A stretch of 47,127 bases of DNA from Pseudomonadota bacterium. GTDB taxonomy: Bacteria; Pseudomonadota; Alphaproteobacteria; Sphingomonadales; Sphingomonadaceae. This document shows, one piece after another, positions 7,149 through 14,980 of the stretch. Numbering within the stretch: the stretch's first letter is position 1; the number at the start of each line of letters is the position of its first letter. The DNA is taken from the NCBI GenBank assembly GCA_029550345.1, contig JAKPHK010000108.1, positions 1 through 47,127 on the forward strand. The letters run 5' to 3'. Both the position numbers and the translations under genes were made by a program. The notes below the pieces were generated by a model, which did no database searches, was not told where the DNA came from, and was given only the letters and a program-made list of their open reading frames with translations.

Positions 7149-7682
7149 TCAGTCCCCTCCGATTATGCCGGGACCGAGCAGCATCAGCAGCCGAACGTCA
7201 ATCCCCAATCCGCGCGCGCGGGCGGATTTGATGAAATCCGCCAGCCCGTCGAGCGCCACACGGTGAACAGTGATGTCCTCCCCTTCGGTGCCGCCGCCGG
7301 GGCCGACCCGGCGCAAGTCGTGGGCGCGCAGCAGGGTGAAACTTTCGCTGACCATGCCTGGCGAGGAGTAGAATTCGCCCAGCACTTCCATCCGCGCGGC
7401 GGTATAGCCGGTTTCTTCTTCCAGTTCGCGCACCGCGGCGGTGCTGGCGTCTTCTCCCGGTGCGCCTTCATCATCGCCGACCAGGCCTGCCGGAAGTTCA
7501 AGACAGGGCCTGCCCAAGGGTACGCGGAACTGTTCAACCAGCAGGACGTGGTCATCCTCATCGATCGCCAGGATCACCGCCGCCTTGATCCCGCGCGAAC
7601 GGCTGACGTATTCCCATTTGCCGCGCACTTTGGCGGTGATGAACCTGCCTTGCCAGACGGTCTGTTCGGTTTCGTCGCTCAT
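7149..7682 (-). CDS. NUDIX hydrolase, ADP-ribose pyrophosphatase-like
   Basis: A 177-residue NUDIX protein likely to hydrolyse ADP-ribose or a similar nucleoside diphosphate derivative. The Nudix box ends canonically (RELEEETGY, 85-93), but the usual G-x5-E spacing is loosened: GLVGDDEGAPGE carries a small acidic/glycine insertion before the helix. LLVEQFRVPLGRPCLELPAG upstream is typical of the ADP-ribose pyrophosphatase group. It starts 33 bases after the TPM gene and ends 2 bases before the SDR, so it is co-transcribed with them. Confidence 0.93.
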   Translation of the reverse strand: MSDETEQTVWQGRFITAKVRGKWEYVSRSRGIKAAVILAIDEDDHVLLVEQFRVPLGRPCLELPAGLVGDDEGAPGEDASTAAVRELEEETGYTAARMEVLGEFYSSPGMVSESFTLLRAHDLRRVGPGGGTEGEDITVHRVALDGLADFIKSARARGLGIDVRLLMLLGPGIIGGD

Positions 7683-7715
7683 GGGCGGTGGCCTACACGA
7701 GCAGGGCGCCGCAGC

Positions 7716-8414
7716 CTAGAGCTCGATCAGCCGGTCAGGCAGTTCGTTGCGATCATCATCCGCGCGGGGGAAGTGCTCGGCCAGAACCAGTCCTACCCGT
7801 TCGACCGCGGCAATCATGCCGGCGCCGGGCCGACCGGCGCGGATTTCGTCCAGCATCGCGGCCATGGCATCGCCCCAGACCTCTGGCGAAACCTTGGCAG
7901 CAATCGCAGCATCGGCGACGATCTCGGCCCGGTGCTCTGCCAGACTGAGGTAGATCAGGATCCCGGTCCGCCCGACGGTGCGGCGTTCCGCGCCGACCTT
8001 GAAATAGCGCACCGCCCGGTCGCGCACCCGCGCGTGTTTCAATGGGGCAGGGACCAGCGCCATGCGCAGCGGGCGCCACAACTGGAGCAGCCACATCGCC
8101 AGGAACTTCATCGTCGCGACAAACAGGGCCAGCGCGAAAACGCGGGCCGGGGTCCATTCGAATTGCCAGTTGCCGATCAGCCAATCGACCTTCGCCAGAT
8201 AGAATTCGGGAAACAGCGCCAGCACCGAAAGCGCCGCAAAGGCCGCAAGCGCCGACCACAGCAGCGCGACATCGTTGAACGAATTGGATTCGCCCGCGAT
8301 GATCGTCACGATCTCGCCCGCGCTCCTCTCTTCAGCCGCAGCCACGGCCTCACTGATCGCCTGATGATCGGCTTCGCTGAGGTGGATCGGGTTATGGTGC
8401 ATCGCAAATCCCAT
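7716..8414 (-). CDS. TPM-domain membrane protein (second TPM gene)
   Basis: A 232-residue protein with a split TPM domain. The segment HQAISEAVAAAEERSAGEIVTIIA opens it, two hydrophobic helices follow (LLWSALAAFAALSVLALFPEFYL and VFALALFVATMKFLAMWLL), and the conserved part resumes at RAVRYFKVGAERRTVGRTGILIYLSLAEHRAEIVAD. It sits one base after the first TPM gene and behind lemA, the usual arrangement for LemA-associated envelope proteins. The TPM fold is found in phosphatase-like and photosystem-repair proteins; activity here is unproven. Confidence 0.88.
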   Translation of the reverse strand: MGFAMHHNPIHLSEADHQAISEAVAAAEERSAGEIVTIIAGESNSFNDVALLWSALAAFAALSVLALFPEFYLAKVDWLIGNWQFEWTPARVFALALFVATMKFLAMWLLQLWRPLRMALVPAPLKHARVRDRAVRYFKVGAERRTVGRTGILIYLSLAEHRAEIVADAAIAAKVSPEVWGDAMAAMLDEIRAGRPGAGMIAAVERVGLVLAEHFPRADDDRNELPDRLIEL

Positions 8415-8415
8415 G

Positions 8416-9252
8416 TTACCAGCTGCCCGAGGCGCCGCCGCCGCCGAAGCTGCCGCCGCCTCCGCCCCAGCCGCCGCCCCAACTGCCGCCGCCCGATCCC
8501 CAGCCGCCTGAATTGCGGCTGGCGTGGTTGGCGGCGTTGATCACGTCCCAGACGATGACCGGGCCGAGGCCGCTCCCGCGATAACGCCGTCCGCGCCCCG
8601 CCCGCCGTATGATCGGCAGCACGAAGAACAGGAAGAACAGGATCAGCCAGACGATCATGCCAAACGGGATGCCTTCGGACGCAGGCTGGCTCTTGGCCGC
8701 CGCGGCGACTTTTGCCGCCTCTTCCGGCGGCAGGGTCAGCTGCTGGATGATCGCATCGGTCCCGGCCTCGATCCCGCCCGGCATATCGCCGGCCTTGAAC
8801 TTCGGGACGATCTGACGGTTGATGATCAGACTGGAAAGGCCATCGGTCAGCACCGGCTCAAGCCCATAGCCAACCTCGATCCGCAGCTTGCGCTCATTCG
8901 GTGCGATGATCAGGATCGCGCCATCGTTGCGCTCCTTGTTGCCCAGGCCCCAGTGCCGACCGAGCTGATAGCCATAGTCGGCGATGTCGTAACCTTCGAG
9001 GCTGGAAAGTGTGACCACGGTCAGTTCGCGCTGGGACTGCGTTTTGAGCGCGGTCAGCTTCTGGGTCAGCCGCGCTTCGACATCGGGCGGGATCACATCC
9101 GCCTGATCGACCACCGGGCCGGTCAGCTGGGGGAAGGTTTGGGCCTTTGCCAGCGCCGGAACCAGCAGCAGGGCAAGCGCCAGCAGCGCGCTGACCACAA
9201 GAGTTAGCGCGCGATGGGCAAAGCGGGGCAAGAGCCCGGCGCGGCCGAGCAT
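8416..9252 (-). CDS. TPM-domain protein with signal peptide and glycine-rich tail
   Basis: A 278-residue exported TPM-domain protein. The start chosen is ATG 9252 (MLGRAGLLPRF) because AAAGGAGA lies about 8 bases upstream; the longer open frame upstream is implausible. The signal peptide is about residues 1-37, ending ALAKAQ. The TPM domain follows (LTGPVVDQADVIPPDVEARLTQKL ... ELTVVTLSSLEGYDIADYGYQLGRHWGLG ... GAILIIAPNERKLRIEVGYGLE). One membrane helix (GMIVWLILFFLFFVLPII) comes before a Gly/Ser-rich tail ending SFGGGGASGSW, typical of this family. It follows lemA by 25 bases. Confidence 0.93.
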   Translation of the reverse strand: MLGRAGLLPRFAHRALTLVVSALLALALLLVPALAKAQTFPQLTGPVVDQADVIPPDVEARLTQKLTALKTQSQRELTVVTLSSLEGYDIADYGYQLGRHWGLGNKERNDGAILIIAPNERKLRIEVGYGLEPVLTDGLSSLIINRQIVPKFKAGDMPGGIEAGTDAIIQQLTLPPEEAAKVAAAAKSQPASEGIPFGMIVWLILFFLFFVLPIIRRAGRGRRYRGSGLGPVIVWDVINAANHASRNSGGWGSGGGSWGGGWGGGGGSFGGGGASGSW

Positions 9253-9277
9253 GGCGCTATCTCCTTTGCCGCCGACC

Positions 9278-9901
9278 TTAGAGCTTGCCTTCAAGGCTGG
9301 GGGCCACTTCGGCGCCCGGCGTTGCGGCTTCATAAGGGACCATCGGCTTGGCACCGTGGATCACCTTGGCGCCGATGATGTCGGGGAAGGTGCGGATCGT
9401 GGTGTTGTAGTGCCGCACCGCCTCGTTGTAATCGCGGATGGCCACGCGGATGCGGTTTTCCGACCCTTCGAGCTGGCTTTGCAGCATCTGGTAGTTCTCG
9501 ATCGACTTGAGGTCCGGATAGGCCTCGACATTGGCGAGCAGGCGCCCGAAGCCGCCGATCGAGGTTGAAAACTGGTTCTGGGCGTCCTGAAACGCCTTCA
9601 TCTTGGCGGGGTCGGTCAGGTCATTGGCCGAAACCTGGATGCTGGTGGCCTTGGCCCGGGCCTCGACCACGCCGGTCAGGATGCCCTTTTCCTGATCGGC
9701 CGCACCCTTGGCGACGGCGGCCAGGTTGGGGATCAGGTTCGCGCGTTCCTGGAATGCGGCCTGAACGTCAGCCCACTTGGCCTTGGCGGCTTCCTCAGCC
9801 GTGGGGACCGAATTGATCCCGCAGCCCGCCACCGATGCGGCAGCAACCGAAACCAACGCAAAGCGGCCGAAAGTTCCATAACGGTCAAACGAAGTCGTCA
9901 T
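9278..9901 (-). CDS. lemA: LemA family lipoprotein
   Basis: A 207-residue LemA-family protein. The N-terminus is a lipoprotein signal with lipobox ASVAGC (Cys27). The conserved LemA body follows: [43 protein letters not shown] and [20 protein letters not shown] helices ending at [23 protein letters not shown]. The start is ATG 9901 with AAGGGATG just upstream; the longer frame upstream is antisense to mscL. It is first in the run lemA-TPM-TPM-NUDIX-SDR-LacI and divergent from mscL. Function is poorly known but linked to the envelope. Confidence 0.95.
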   Translation of the reverse strand: MTTSFDRYGTFGRFALVSVAAASVAGCGINSVPTAEEAAKAKWADVQAAFQERANLIPNLAAVAKGAADQEKGILTGVVEARAKATSIQVSANDLTDPAKMKAFQDAQNQFSTSIGGFGRLLANVEAYPDLKSIENYQMLQSQLEGSENRIRVAIRDYNEAVRHYNTTIRTFPDIIGAKVIHGAKPMVPYEAATPGAEVAPSLEGKL

Positions 9902-10058
9902 CGGGTCATCCCTTGCAAGCCGCCCGCGACCTGCGGGCTGGCTTAATGTAGTAACACGCCCGCGCGGTTCAAGCGAAACCGGACGAATGGCGTTGCTGAG
10001 CGCGCTTTGCCGTGGCAAACTCGCCTTCTCGATGGGTTGCATCGTGGGGAGTATCGAG

Positions 10059-10457
10059 ATGTTGAGTGAATTCAAGGCATTCATCGCGCGCGGCAACGTG
10101 CTCGATCTGGCAGTCGGTGTGATCATCGGCGCCGCATTCGGAAAGATCGTTTCGTCGCTGACCGACGACGTACTGATGCCGCTGATCGGCGCGATCATCG
10201 GCGATGTCGATTTTTCGAACAAGTACGTGGTTCTCAGCGGCAGCGTGGCTGAAGGCACGCCGCTGGCCGCTGCCAAGGAAGCCGGCGCAAACGTGCTGGC
10301 CTGGGGCAGCTTCGTGACTGCGATCATCAATTTCCTGATCCTGGCCTGGGTGATCTTCCTGATCGTGCGGCAGGCCAACAAGGTCATGCCGCCGCCGCCC
10401 GCCGGGCCGAGCGAGGTCGATCTGCTGACCGAGATCCGGGATTCGCTGAAGAAGTAA
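10059..10457 (+). CDS. mscL: MscL, large-conductance mechanosensitive channel
   Basis: A 132-residue inner-membrane channel that opens under membrane tension and protects cells from osmotic downshock. The N-terminal helix and TM1 read [20 protein letters not shown] and [26 protein letters not shown]2 is [25 protein letters not shown]. The cytoplasmic helix ends [11 protein letters not shown]. The start is ATG 10059 with GGGGAG upstream; the open frame extends 24 codons further but is not MscL-like. A rho-independent terminator follows 21 bases after the stop. Confidence 0.97.
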   Translation: MLSEFKAFIARGNVLDLAVGVIIGAAFGKIVSSLTDDVLMPLIGAIIGDVDFSNKYVVLSGSVAEGTPLAAAKEAGANVLAWGSFVTAIINFLILAWVIFLIVRQANKVMPPPPAGPSEVDLLTEIRDSLKK

Positions 10458-10478
10458 GCCAAGCGGCTGAAATCGAAG

Positions 10479-10511
10479 GGGTGGGGGCGGCCTGGCTGCC
10501 TCCACCCTTTT
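10479..10511 (+). terminator. Rho-independent terminator of mscL
   Basis: GGGTGGGGGC (10479-10488) pairs with GCCTCCACCC (10498-10507), with one G-T wobble and a 9-base loop, and is followed by TTTT. It separates mscL from the ssrA gene. Confidence 0.85.
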
Positions 10512-10519
10512 CATTTGCC

Positions 10520-10885
10520 GGTTGCGCCCTATATTGGGCTGTGCCGGGTTCGCCCGGCTATGGCGATAAATTGCGGTGTGCAATAGATGCAGCGGACCCG
10601 GGGGCGGTACCCGGCGGCTCCACCACCTCCTCTGCCACGGCAGGGGAAATGACGGGGCCGAACTAGGATCGACGTGTGTTGAAAAGCATTGTTTTCGCCC
10701 GGGCTGAGTAACCCGTTAAAGGCTCAAAACTCACAAGTGCCAACGACAACGAAGCACTTGCTCTCGCCGCATAATTTTAGGGGCTAACGCCCTGACGTTA
10801 TAAAGCGACAGCACGGTTCGGACCGAACCGGGTAACAGAATCGGAAACCGGGCGTCCGGGGGTACGTAGCAACAGAAACCCCCAC
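10520..10885 (+). ncRNA. ssrA: Circularly permuted two-piece tmRNA (alphaproteobacterial ssrA)
   Basis: tmRNA rescues stalled ribosomes and tags the nascent protein for proteolysis. The gene is permuted: the acceptor piece comes first, ending in CGGCTCC-A-CCA at 10615-10625, then a 28-base spacer, then the coding piece starting GGGGCCGAACTAGGATCGAC at 10654. GGGGCCG pairs with CGGCTCC to rebuild the acceptor stem. The tag frame 10739-10774 encodes ANDNEALALAA and a stop. A pseudoknot-like region closes the coding piece. The outer ends (about 10520 and 10885) are approximate. The mature RNA would be two chains after the spacer is removed. Confidence 0.92.
10739..10774 (+). other. tmRNA proteolysis-tag reading frame
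   Basis: Eleven codons plus TAA inside ssrA encode ANDNEALALAA, preceded in use by the alanine carried on the tmRNA. The terminal LAA is the degradation signal recognised by ClpXP-type proteases, and the ANDN start is shared by alphaproteobacterial tags. Confidence 0.88.
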
Positions 10886-10952
10886 TTCCATGCTTATGCT
10901 GATTGTGGCTGATGGCTGTTCAGCGCTCGCGGGAAACCAAAAACCCTACCCT

Positions 10953-11195
10953 TCAGAACACCGTTTCCGGATTCTCCTGCAGGCGCTTTTCGTGTTTGAG
11001 GCAATCGAGGATCTTGCCGCCGGCCATGAAAACCGCGCAGGTGCAGGCCAGGAACAGCAGCTTGCCGCCAAAGCCGGGGTATTTGGTCAGATAGATCGAT
11101 CCGCGTTCGACCGCGCCCAGGGCCAGGGCGTAGATGATCAGATAGGCCTCAAACGGCGTCTTGATCACGAACAGCCGACGGATTTTTCCGAACAT
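10953..11195 (-). CDS. Small two-helix membrane protein, function unknown
   Basis: An 80-residue protein I cannot name. It has two hydrophobic segments (about residues 17-36, AYLIIYALALGAVERGSIYL, and 45-63, KLLFLACTCAVFMAGGKIL), a basic N-terminus (FGKIRRLF) and a charged C-terminus (KHEKRLQENPETVF). The pattern looks like a conserved inner-membrane protein rather than a chance frame. It lies alone between ssrA and astB, transcribed towards ssrA. Confidence 0.75.
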   Translation of the reverse strand: MFGKIRRLFVIKTPFEAYLIIYALALGAVERGSIYLTKYPGFGGKLLFLACTCAVFMAGGKILDCLKHEKRLQENPETVF

Positions 11196-11315
11196 TCCAG
11201 ACCCTCTATTTTCTTAACGCGGACTCGAGCAATCATCATGCCAAGCCCTGAAATTCGCGCAAGAGGGTGGTTAAGGCAAATGCGGGTGTAAAGCGTCCCG
11301 ACAAGGGACTGCGGA

Positions 11316-12566
11316 TCAGCAAAGTTCGCTGAGATCAAGGGTTGCCAGCAGTTCGCGCCGGGCATTGATCACCCGTTCACGCAGGGCAGGACCGGCGAGA
11401 TCAGCGGGCGCAATCGCTTCGGGCCAGTGCGCGGCGATCACCGCTTCGATCCGGTCCGCCTTGGCCGGATCGAGCAGAAAGCGCGGATCGACCGTCGCCG
11501 GATCGGCCACCACCCGCAGCCGCAGACAGGCCGGGCCGCCGCCGTTAGCCATCGACTGGCGCACATCGACCGGCAGGACCTGCCGGATCGGGCCGTTGCC
11601 GGCCAGCATTTCGTCGAGCCAGGGGCGGACCCGCGCGTGTTCCCAGGCCTCGCTCGGGATCACCAGCGCCATGGTGCCGCCGGGCAGCGTCAGCAGCTGG
11701 GCATTGAACAGATAGGACTTGATCGCATCGGCCAGGCTGACTGCCGCCGCCGGAACCACGACGATCTCTGCCTCGGGCAGGCGTTCGCGGATCGCGGCAT
11801 AGGTGCCCTCTGGATCGGCAAAGGCTTGTTCGTGGGTGAACAGCACCCGCTCATTGGCAACCGCGACAACATCGTTGTGAAAGGCCCCGGCCCCAATCGC
11901 TTCGGGGTTCTGCTCGATAAACAGCGTGCGCGCCGGATCAAGGCCGTGCAGGCGGGCGACGGCGCGGCTGGCTTCTTCATGCTGGCGCGCGGGAAAGGCT
12001 CCGCCGGTGGTGCCATAGACGAACAGTTCCAGCCCCGGCGCGGTATGGCTGGAGGCCATCCGCATATGGTTGGCCGCGCCTTCATCGCCAAAGCACGGCG
12101 GGACGGCATCGTGGACCGAAAAATGGGCCTGATCGGCAAAGGCCAGCCGCAGCTGCCGGACGGTATCGGGCCATTCCTGGCTGCGGTGCGGCATGGTCAC
12201 CAGATTGGCGGCGGTCAGGTGGCAGCGCCCATCGGCTGTATCGGCGGCGGGAGAGACGGTGGCGGCATTGGCCGTCCACATCGAACTGGCCGACCATGCG
12301 GCTGCGGTCAGTCGCGGATTTTCCGTCCCATCGGCGCCGATGGCGGCCAGAAAGGGCGGGTTCGGGCGGGGCAGGGGCAGCAGAAAGCCCTGCACCAGAC
12401 CCAGGCCCATGTTGTGCCGCATCTTTGCCAGCCCTTGCAGTGCGGCGGCGCGCGGCTGCGAGACATCACCGGCATGACTGGCCGAAGCGAGGTTGCCCAG
12501 GCTCAGCCCGGCGTAATTGTGGCTGGGGCCGATGATCCCGTCGAAATTGATTTCAACCGCGCTCAT
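11316..12566 (-). CDS. astB: AstB, N-succinylarginine dihydrolase
   Basis: A 416-residue enzyme that converts N2-succinylarginine to N2-succinylornithine, ammonia and CO2, the second step of the AST arginine-degradation pathway. It opens with MSAVEINFDGIIGPSHNYAGLSLGN, a family hallmark, and contains FHNDVVAVAN (catalytic His region) and NGGGPACLRLRV, where the cysteine matches the catalytic nucleophile. The start is ATG 12566, 4 bases after the astA stop; the longer open frame upstream lies within astA. It is the third gene of the M20 hydrolase-astA-astB operon. Confidence 0.97.
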   Translation of the reverse strand: MSAVEINFDGIIGPSHNYAGLSLGNLASASHAGDVSQPRAAALQGLAKMRHNMGLGLVQGFLLPLPRPNPPFLAAIGADGTENPRLTAAAWSASSMWTANAATVSPAADTADGRCHLTAANLVTMPHRSQEWPDTVRQLRLAFADQAHFSVHDAVPPCFGDEGAANHMRMASSHTAPGLELFVYGTTGGAFPARQHEEASRAVARLHGLDPARTLFIEQNPEAIGAGAFHNDVVAVANERVLFTHEQAFADPEGTYAAIRERLPEAEIVVVPAAAVSLADAIKSYLFNAQLLTLPGGTMALVIPSEAWEHARVRPWLDEMLAGNGPIRQVLPVDVRQSMANGGGPACLRLRVVADPATVDPRFLLDPAKADRIEAVIAAHWPEAIAPADLAGPALRERVINARRELLATLDLSELC

Positions 12567-12570
12567 GCCA

Positions 12571-13602
12571 TCACCACCGCGCCACGTGGGTAACAGTTTC
12601 TCCTGGCTCAACCCCAAGGACGCGGGCGCAGGCGGGGTCGATTGCAATGCCGTCATCGCGGCAATCGACCCAGCCGTAGGCGCAGCGGAATTGCGCCATC
12701 CGGCCATGCGCGACCAGCCGCAGTTCCCCGCCGGTATCTTCGCCCAGGCCCTCGTCAAACGCCACAATCGGCGCGTCTTCAGCCTCGCGGATCGAGCGGA
12801 TCTGGTCGGTCCGGGCGGTCATAGTCGGGCCGCCGTCGAAGATGTCGATGTAGTTTTCCCAGGCGAAGCCTTCGTTCTCCAGCATCCGCATCGCGGCCCG
12901 CCCGGTGGGGTGGGGCACGCCGATCACGTGGCGCGCCGCTTCGGACAGCATCGCGATATAGACCGGGTGCTTGGGCATCAGATCGGCGATGAACTGGTTG
13001 CCGAACTTGGCGTTGAATTCATCCGCGTCCTGAAAATTCATCCCGAAGAAGCGCCCCGCAACCCCGTCCCAGAACGGCGATCCGCCCGCCTCGTCGATTA
13101 CCCCGCGCAGTTCGGCCAGGCAGCGATCGGCAAAGCGTGTGCGGTGGGCGCGGATGAACAGATAGCGGCTGCGCGCGATCAGCATTCCCAGCCCGCCCGA
13201 GCGTTCGCCGGGGTGGAGGAACAGCCCGCCGACTTCGGAGGAGCCCTCAAGATCGGTCGAGAGGTTGAGGATATCGGCGCGGAAGGTGCGTTCAAGTTCT
13301 ACGCTATGCTGGGTCAGTGCGCCGATCCGGTAGGAATAGAACGGCCACTTCTGCCCGACCGCCGAGAACACCTGACAGGTCCCGCGCACTTCGCCGGTTT
13401 CGGTGTTTTCCAGCACGAAGAAGAACAGATCGTCGCCAACATCGTCGCCCTGGCGGGTGAAGCCGGCTTCGGCCCGTTCCAGCTTGGCGGTCAGCGCCTT
13501 GCGATCGGGCGGCAGATTGGTGAACCCGCCGCCGGTACGCTTGGCCATTTCATAGATGTGCTGAAGATCGCCATGATTGGCGGCGCGGATCACGAAGGTC
13601 AA
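12571..13602 (-). CDS. astA: AstA, arginine N-succinyltransferase
   Basis: A 343-residue GNAT-fold enzyme that transfers succinate from succinyl-CoA to arginine, the first AST pathway step. Conserved landmarks are VIRAANHGDLQHIYEMAKRTGGGFTNLP at the N-terminus, then FYSYRIGALTQHS, GSSEVGGLFLHP, LRGVIDEAGGSPFWDGVAGRFFGMNF, LMPKHPVY and YIDIFDGGPT. The start is TTG 13602, overlapping the previous stop (TTGA), which matches the usual AstA N-terminus; GTG two codons later is possible. Translational coupling to the M20 gene is likely. Confidence 0.96.
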   Translation of the reverse strand: MTFVIRAANHGDLQHIYEMAKRTGGGFTNLPPDRKALTAKLERAEAGFTRQGDDVGDDLFFFVLENTETGEVRGTCQVFSAVGQKWPFYSYRIGALTQHSVELERTFRADILNLSTDLEGSSEVGGLFLHPGERSGGLGMLIARSRYLFIRAHRTRFADRCLAELRGVIDEAGGSPFWDGVAGRFFGMNFQDADEFNAKFGNQFIADLMPKHPVYIAMLSEAARHVIGVPHPTGRAAMRMLENEGFAWENYIDIFDGGPTMTARTDQIRSIREAEDAPIVAFDEGLGEDTGGELRLVAHGRMAQFRCAYGWVDCRDDGIAIDPACARVLGVEPGETVTHVARW

Positions 13603-14810
13603 AGCGAAGCTCCGGTGGCTAGACGGTGGAGGACGAGCGCGGACAGCTTCGCGCGCTCGGCAAGACTGGGGACGATCAGGAATTCGTCCGGTGAATGGAT
13701 CGCCCCGCCGCGCACACCCATGGTATCGACCACAGGCACGCCGCAGGCAGCGATGTTGTTGCCATCGCAAACCCCGCCGCTGGCCTTGCGGGTGATCGGC
13801 TGGCCCAGCAGGGCGGAGCATTCCTCGACAATCCCGAACAGCTTTTCGGCGCGGGCGTCGATCGGCTTGGGCGGGCGACTGATCCCGCCATGAAGGTGGA
13901 TGTGAACTTCGTGCTCGGCCTCAATTCTGGCGATCAGGATCTTCATTTCGCTCAGGAAAAGATCGGCAAGAGCAGTCTCGCGCGGGCGGATGTTGAAGCG
14001 CAGCACGGCCAGATCGGGCACCACGTTGTTGGCGCTGCCGCCGTCGATCCTGGCCGGGTTCACGCTCAGCCCGTCGCGGTGCAGCGCCTTCAGCCCCAGC
14101 GCCAGCGCGGCTGCGGCGACCAGCGCGTTGCGCCCGTCGTCGGGGTTGCGCCCGGCATGGGCAGAGCGGCCATGCACCGTCAGGCTCCAGTTGCCGCTGC
14201 CAGCCCGGGCCCCGGCCAGAGTCCCATCGGGCAGGGCGGAGGGTTCATAGGTCAGCGCGGCGGCTTTGCCGCGCGCCAGCTCGGCGATCAGCGGCGCGGA
14301 GGAAAGGCTGCCGGTTTCCTCGTCCGAATTGATCAGCACGTCATAGCCGACGGCTGCGGCGGCCTCGCTCGTTTCGAAGGCCTTGAGCGCAGCCAGGATC
14401 ACGGCGATTCCGCCCTTCATGTCGGCCACGCCGGGGCCGTTCAGGGTCTGCTCGTCCAGCCAGGCCTGCTGCTGGAACGGATGACTGGCGGGAAAGACCG
14501 TGTCCATGTGCCCGGTCAGCAGAAAACGCCGCTCCGCCTCGGGCCGGACCCGTAAAACCAGATGCGATCCGTTTTCGATCTGCCGTTCGGCCCCGTTCGC
14601 GTCGATCGCCGAGACTGGATGCGGGCGCACCGCGCTGATCGCCCCGCCCAGCGGGCTGAAGGCATCGGCCAGCAGGTCCCATTGTCTCGCCAGCCCCGCA
14701 AGGTTCCCGGTGCCGGTGTTGACTGCGCTCCACGTCTGGACCTGTTCCAGCATCGGGGCGGCATCGACGGCTTCGATCAGCGCGGCTTCGGTGGGCGAAA
14801 ACTGTTGCAT
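13599..14810 (-). CDS. M20-family metallohydrolase in the ast operon
   Basis: A 403-residue di-zinc M20 hydrolase related to glutamate carboxypeptidase (CPG2 type). Metal and catalytic motifs are [32 protein letters not shown] and a C-terminal [10 protein letters not shown] histidine; the dimerisation domain begins near [13 protein letters not shown]. It is first in an operon with astA (4-base overlap) and astB. It is not related to AstE, the usual succinylglutamate desuccinylase, which is an M14-type enzyme. Its position suggests it may hydrolyse an N-acyl amino acid of this pathway, such as N-succinylglutamate, but that is inference. Confidence 0.9.
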   Translation of the reverse strand: MQQFSPTEAALIEAVDAAPMLEQVQTWSAVNTGTGNLAGLARQWDLLADAFSPLGGAISAVRPHPVSAIDANGAERQIENGSHLVLRVRPEAERRFLLTGHMDTVFPASHPFQQQAWLDEQTLNGPGVADMKGGIAVILAALKAFETSEAAAAVGYDVLINSDEETGSLSSAPLIAELARGKAAALTYEPSALPDGTLAGARAGSGNWSLTVHGRSAHAGRNPDDGRNALVAAAALALGLKALHRDGLSVNPARIDGGSANNVVPDLAVLRFNIRPRETALADLFLSEMKILIARIEAEHEVHIHLHGGISRPPKPIDARAEKLFGIVEECSALLGQPITRKASGGVCDGNNIAACGVPVVDTMGVRGGAIHSPDEFLIVPSLAERAKLSALVLHRLATGASL

Positions 14811-14980
14811 CTGAAACCTTCCCTAGCCGAGTGGGCAGGGCAGTCCAACCCCCCTGCCAAAGTCTCGTTGCCATACCTTCGCAACTGCGGCATAGGCGCG
14901 TGACTTCCTCCCCGGGATCGTCGATGAACAGGCTGGTGGCGCCATGCGCGCCGCTGAGTCCATTGAAGTGCGAGGATCAC

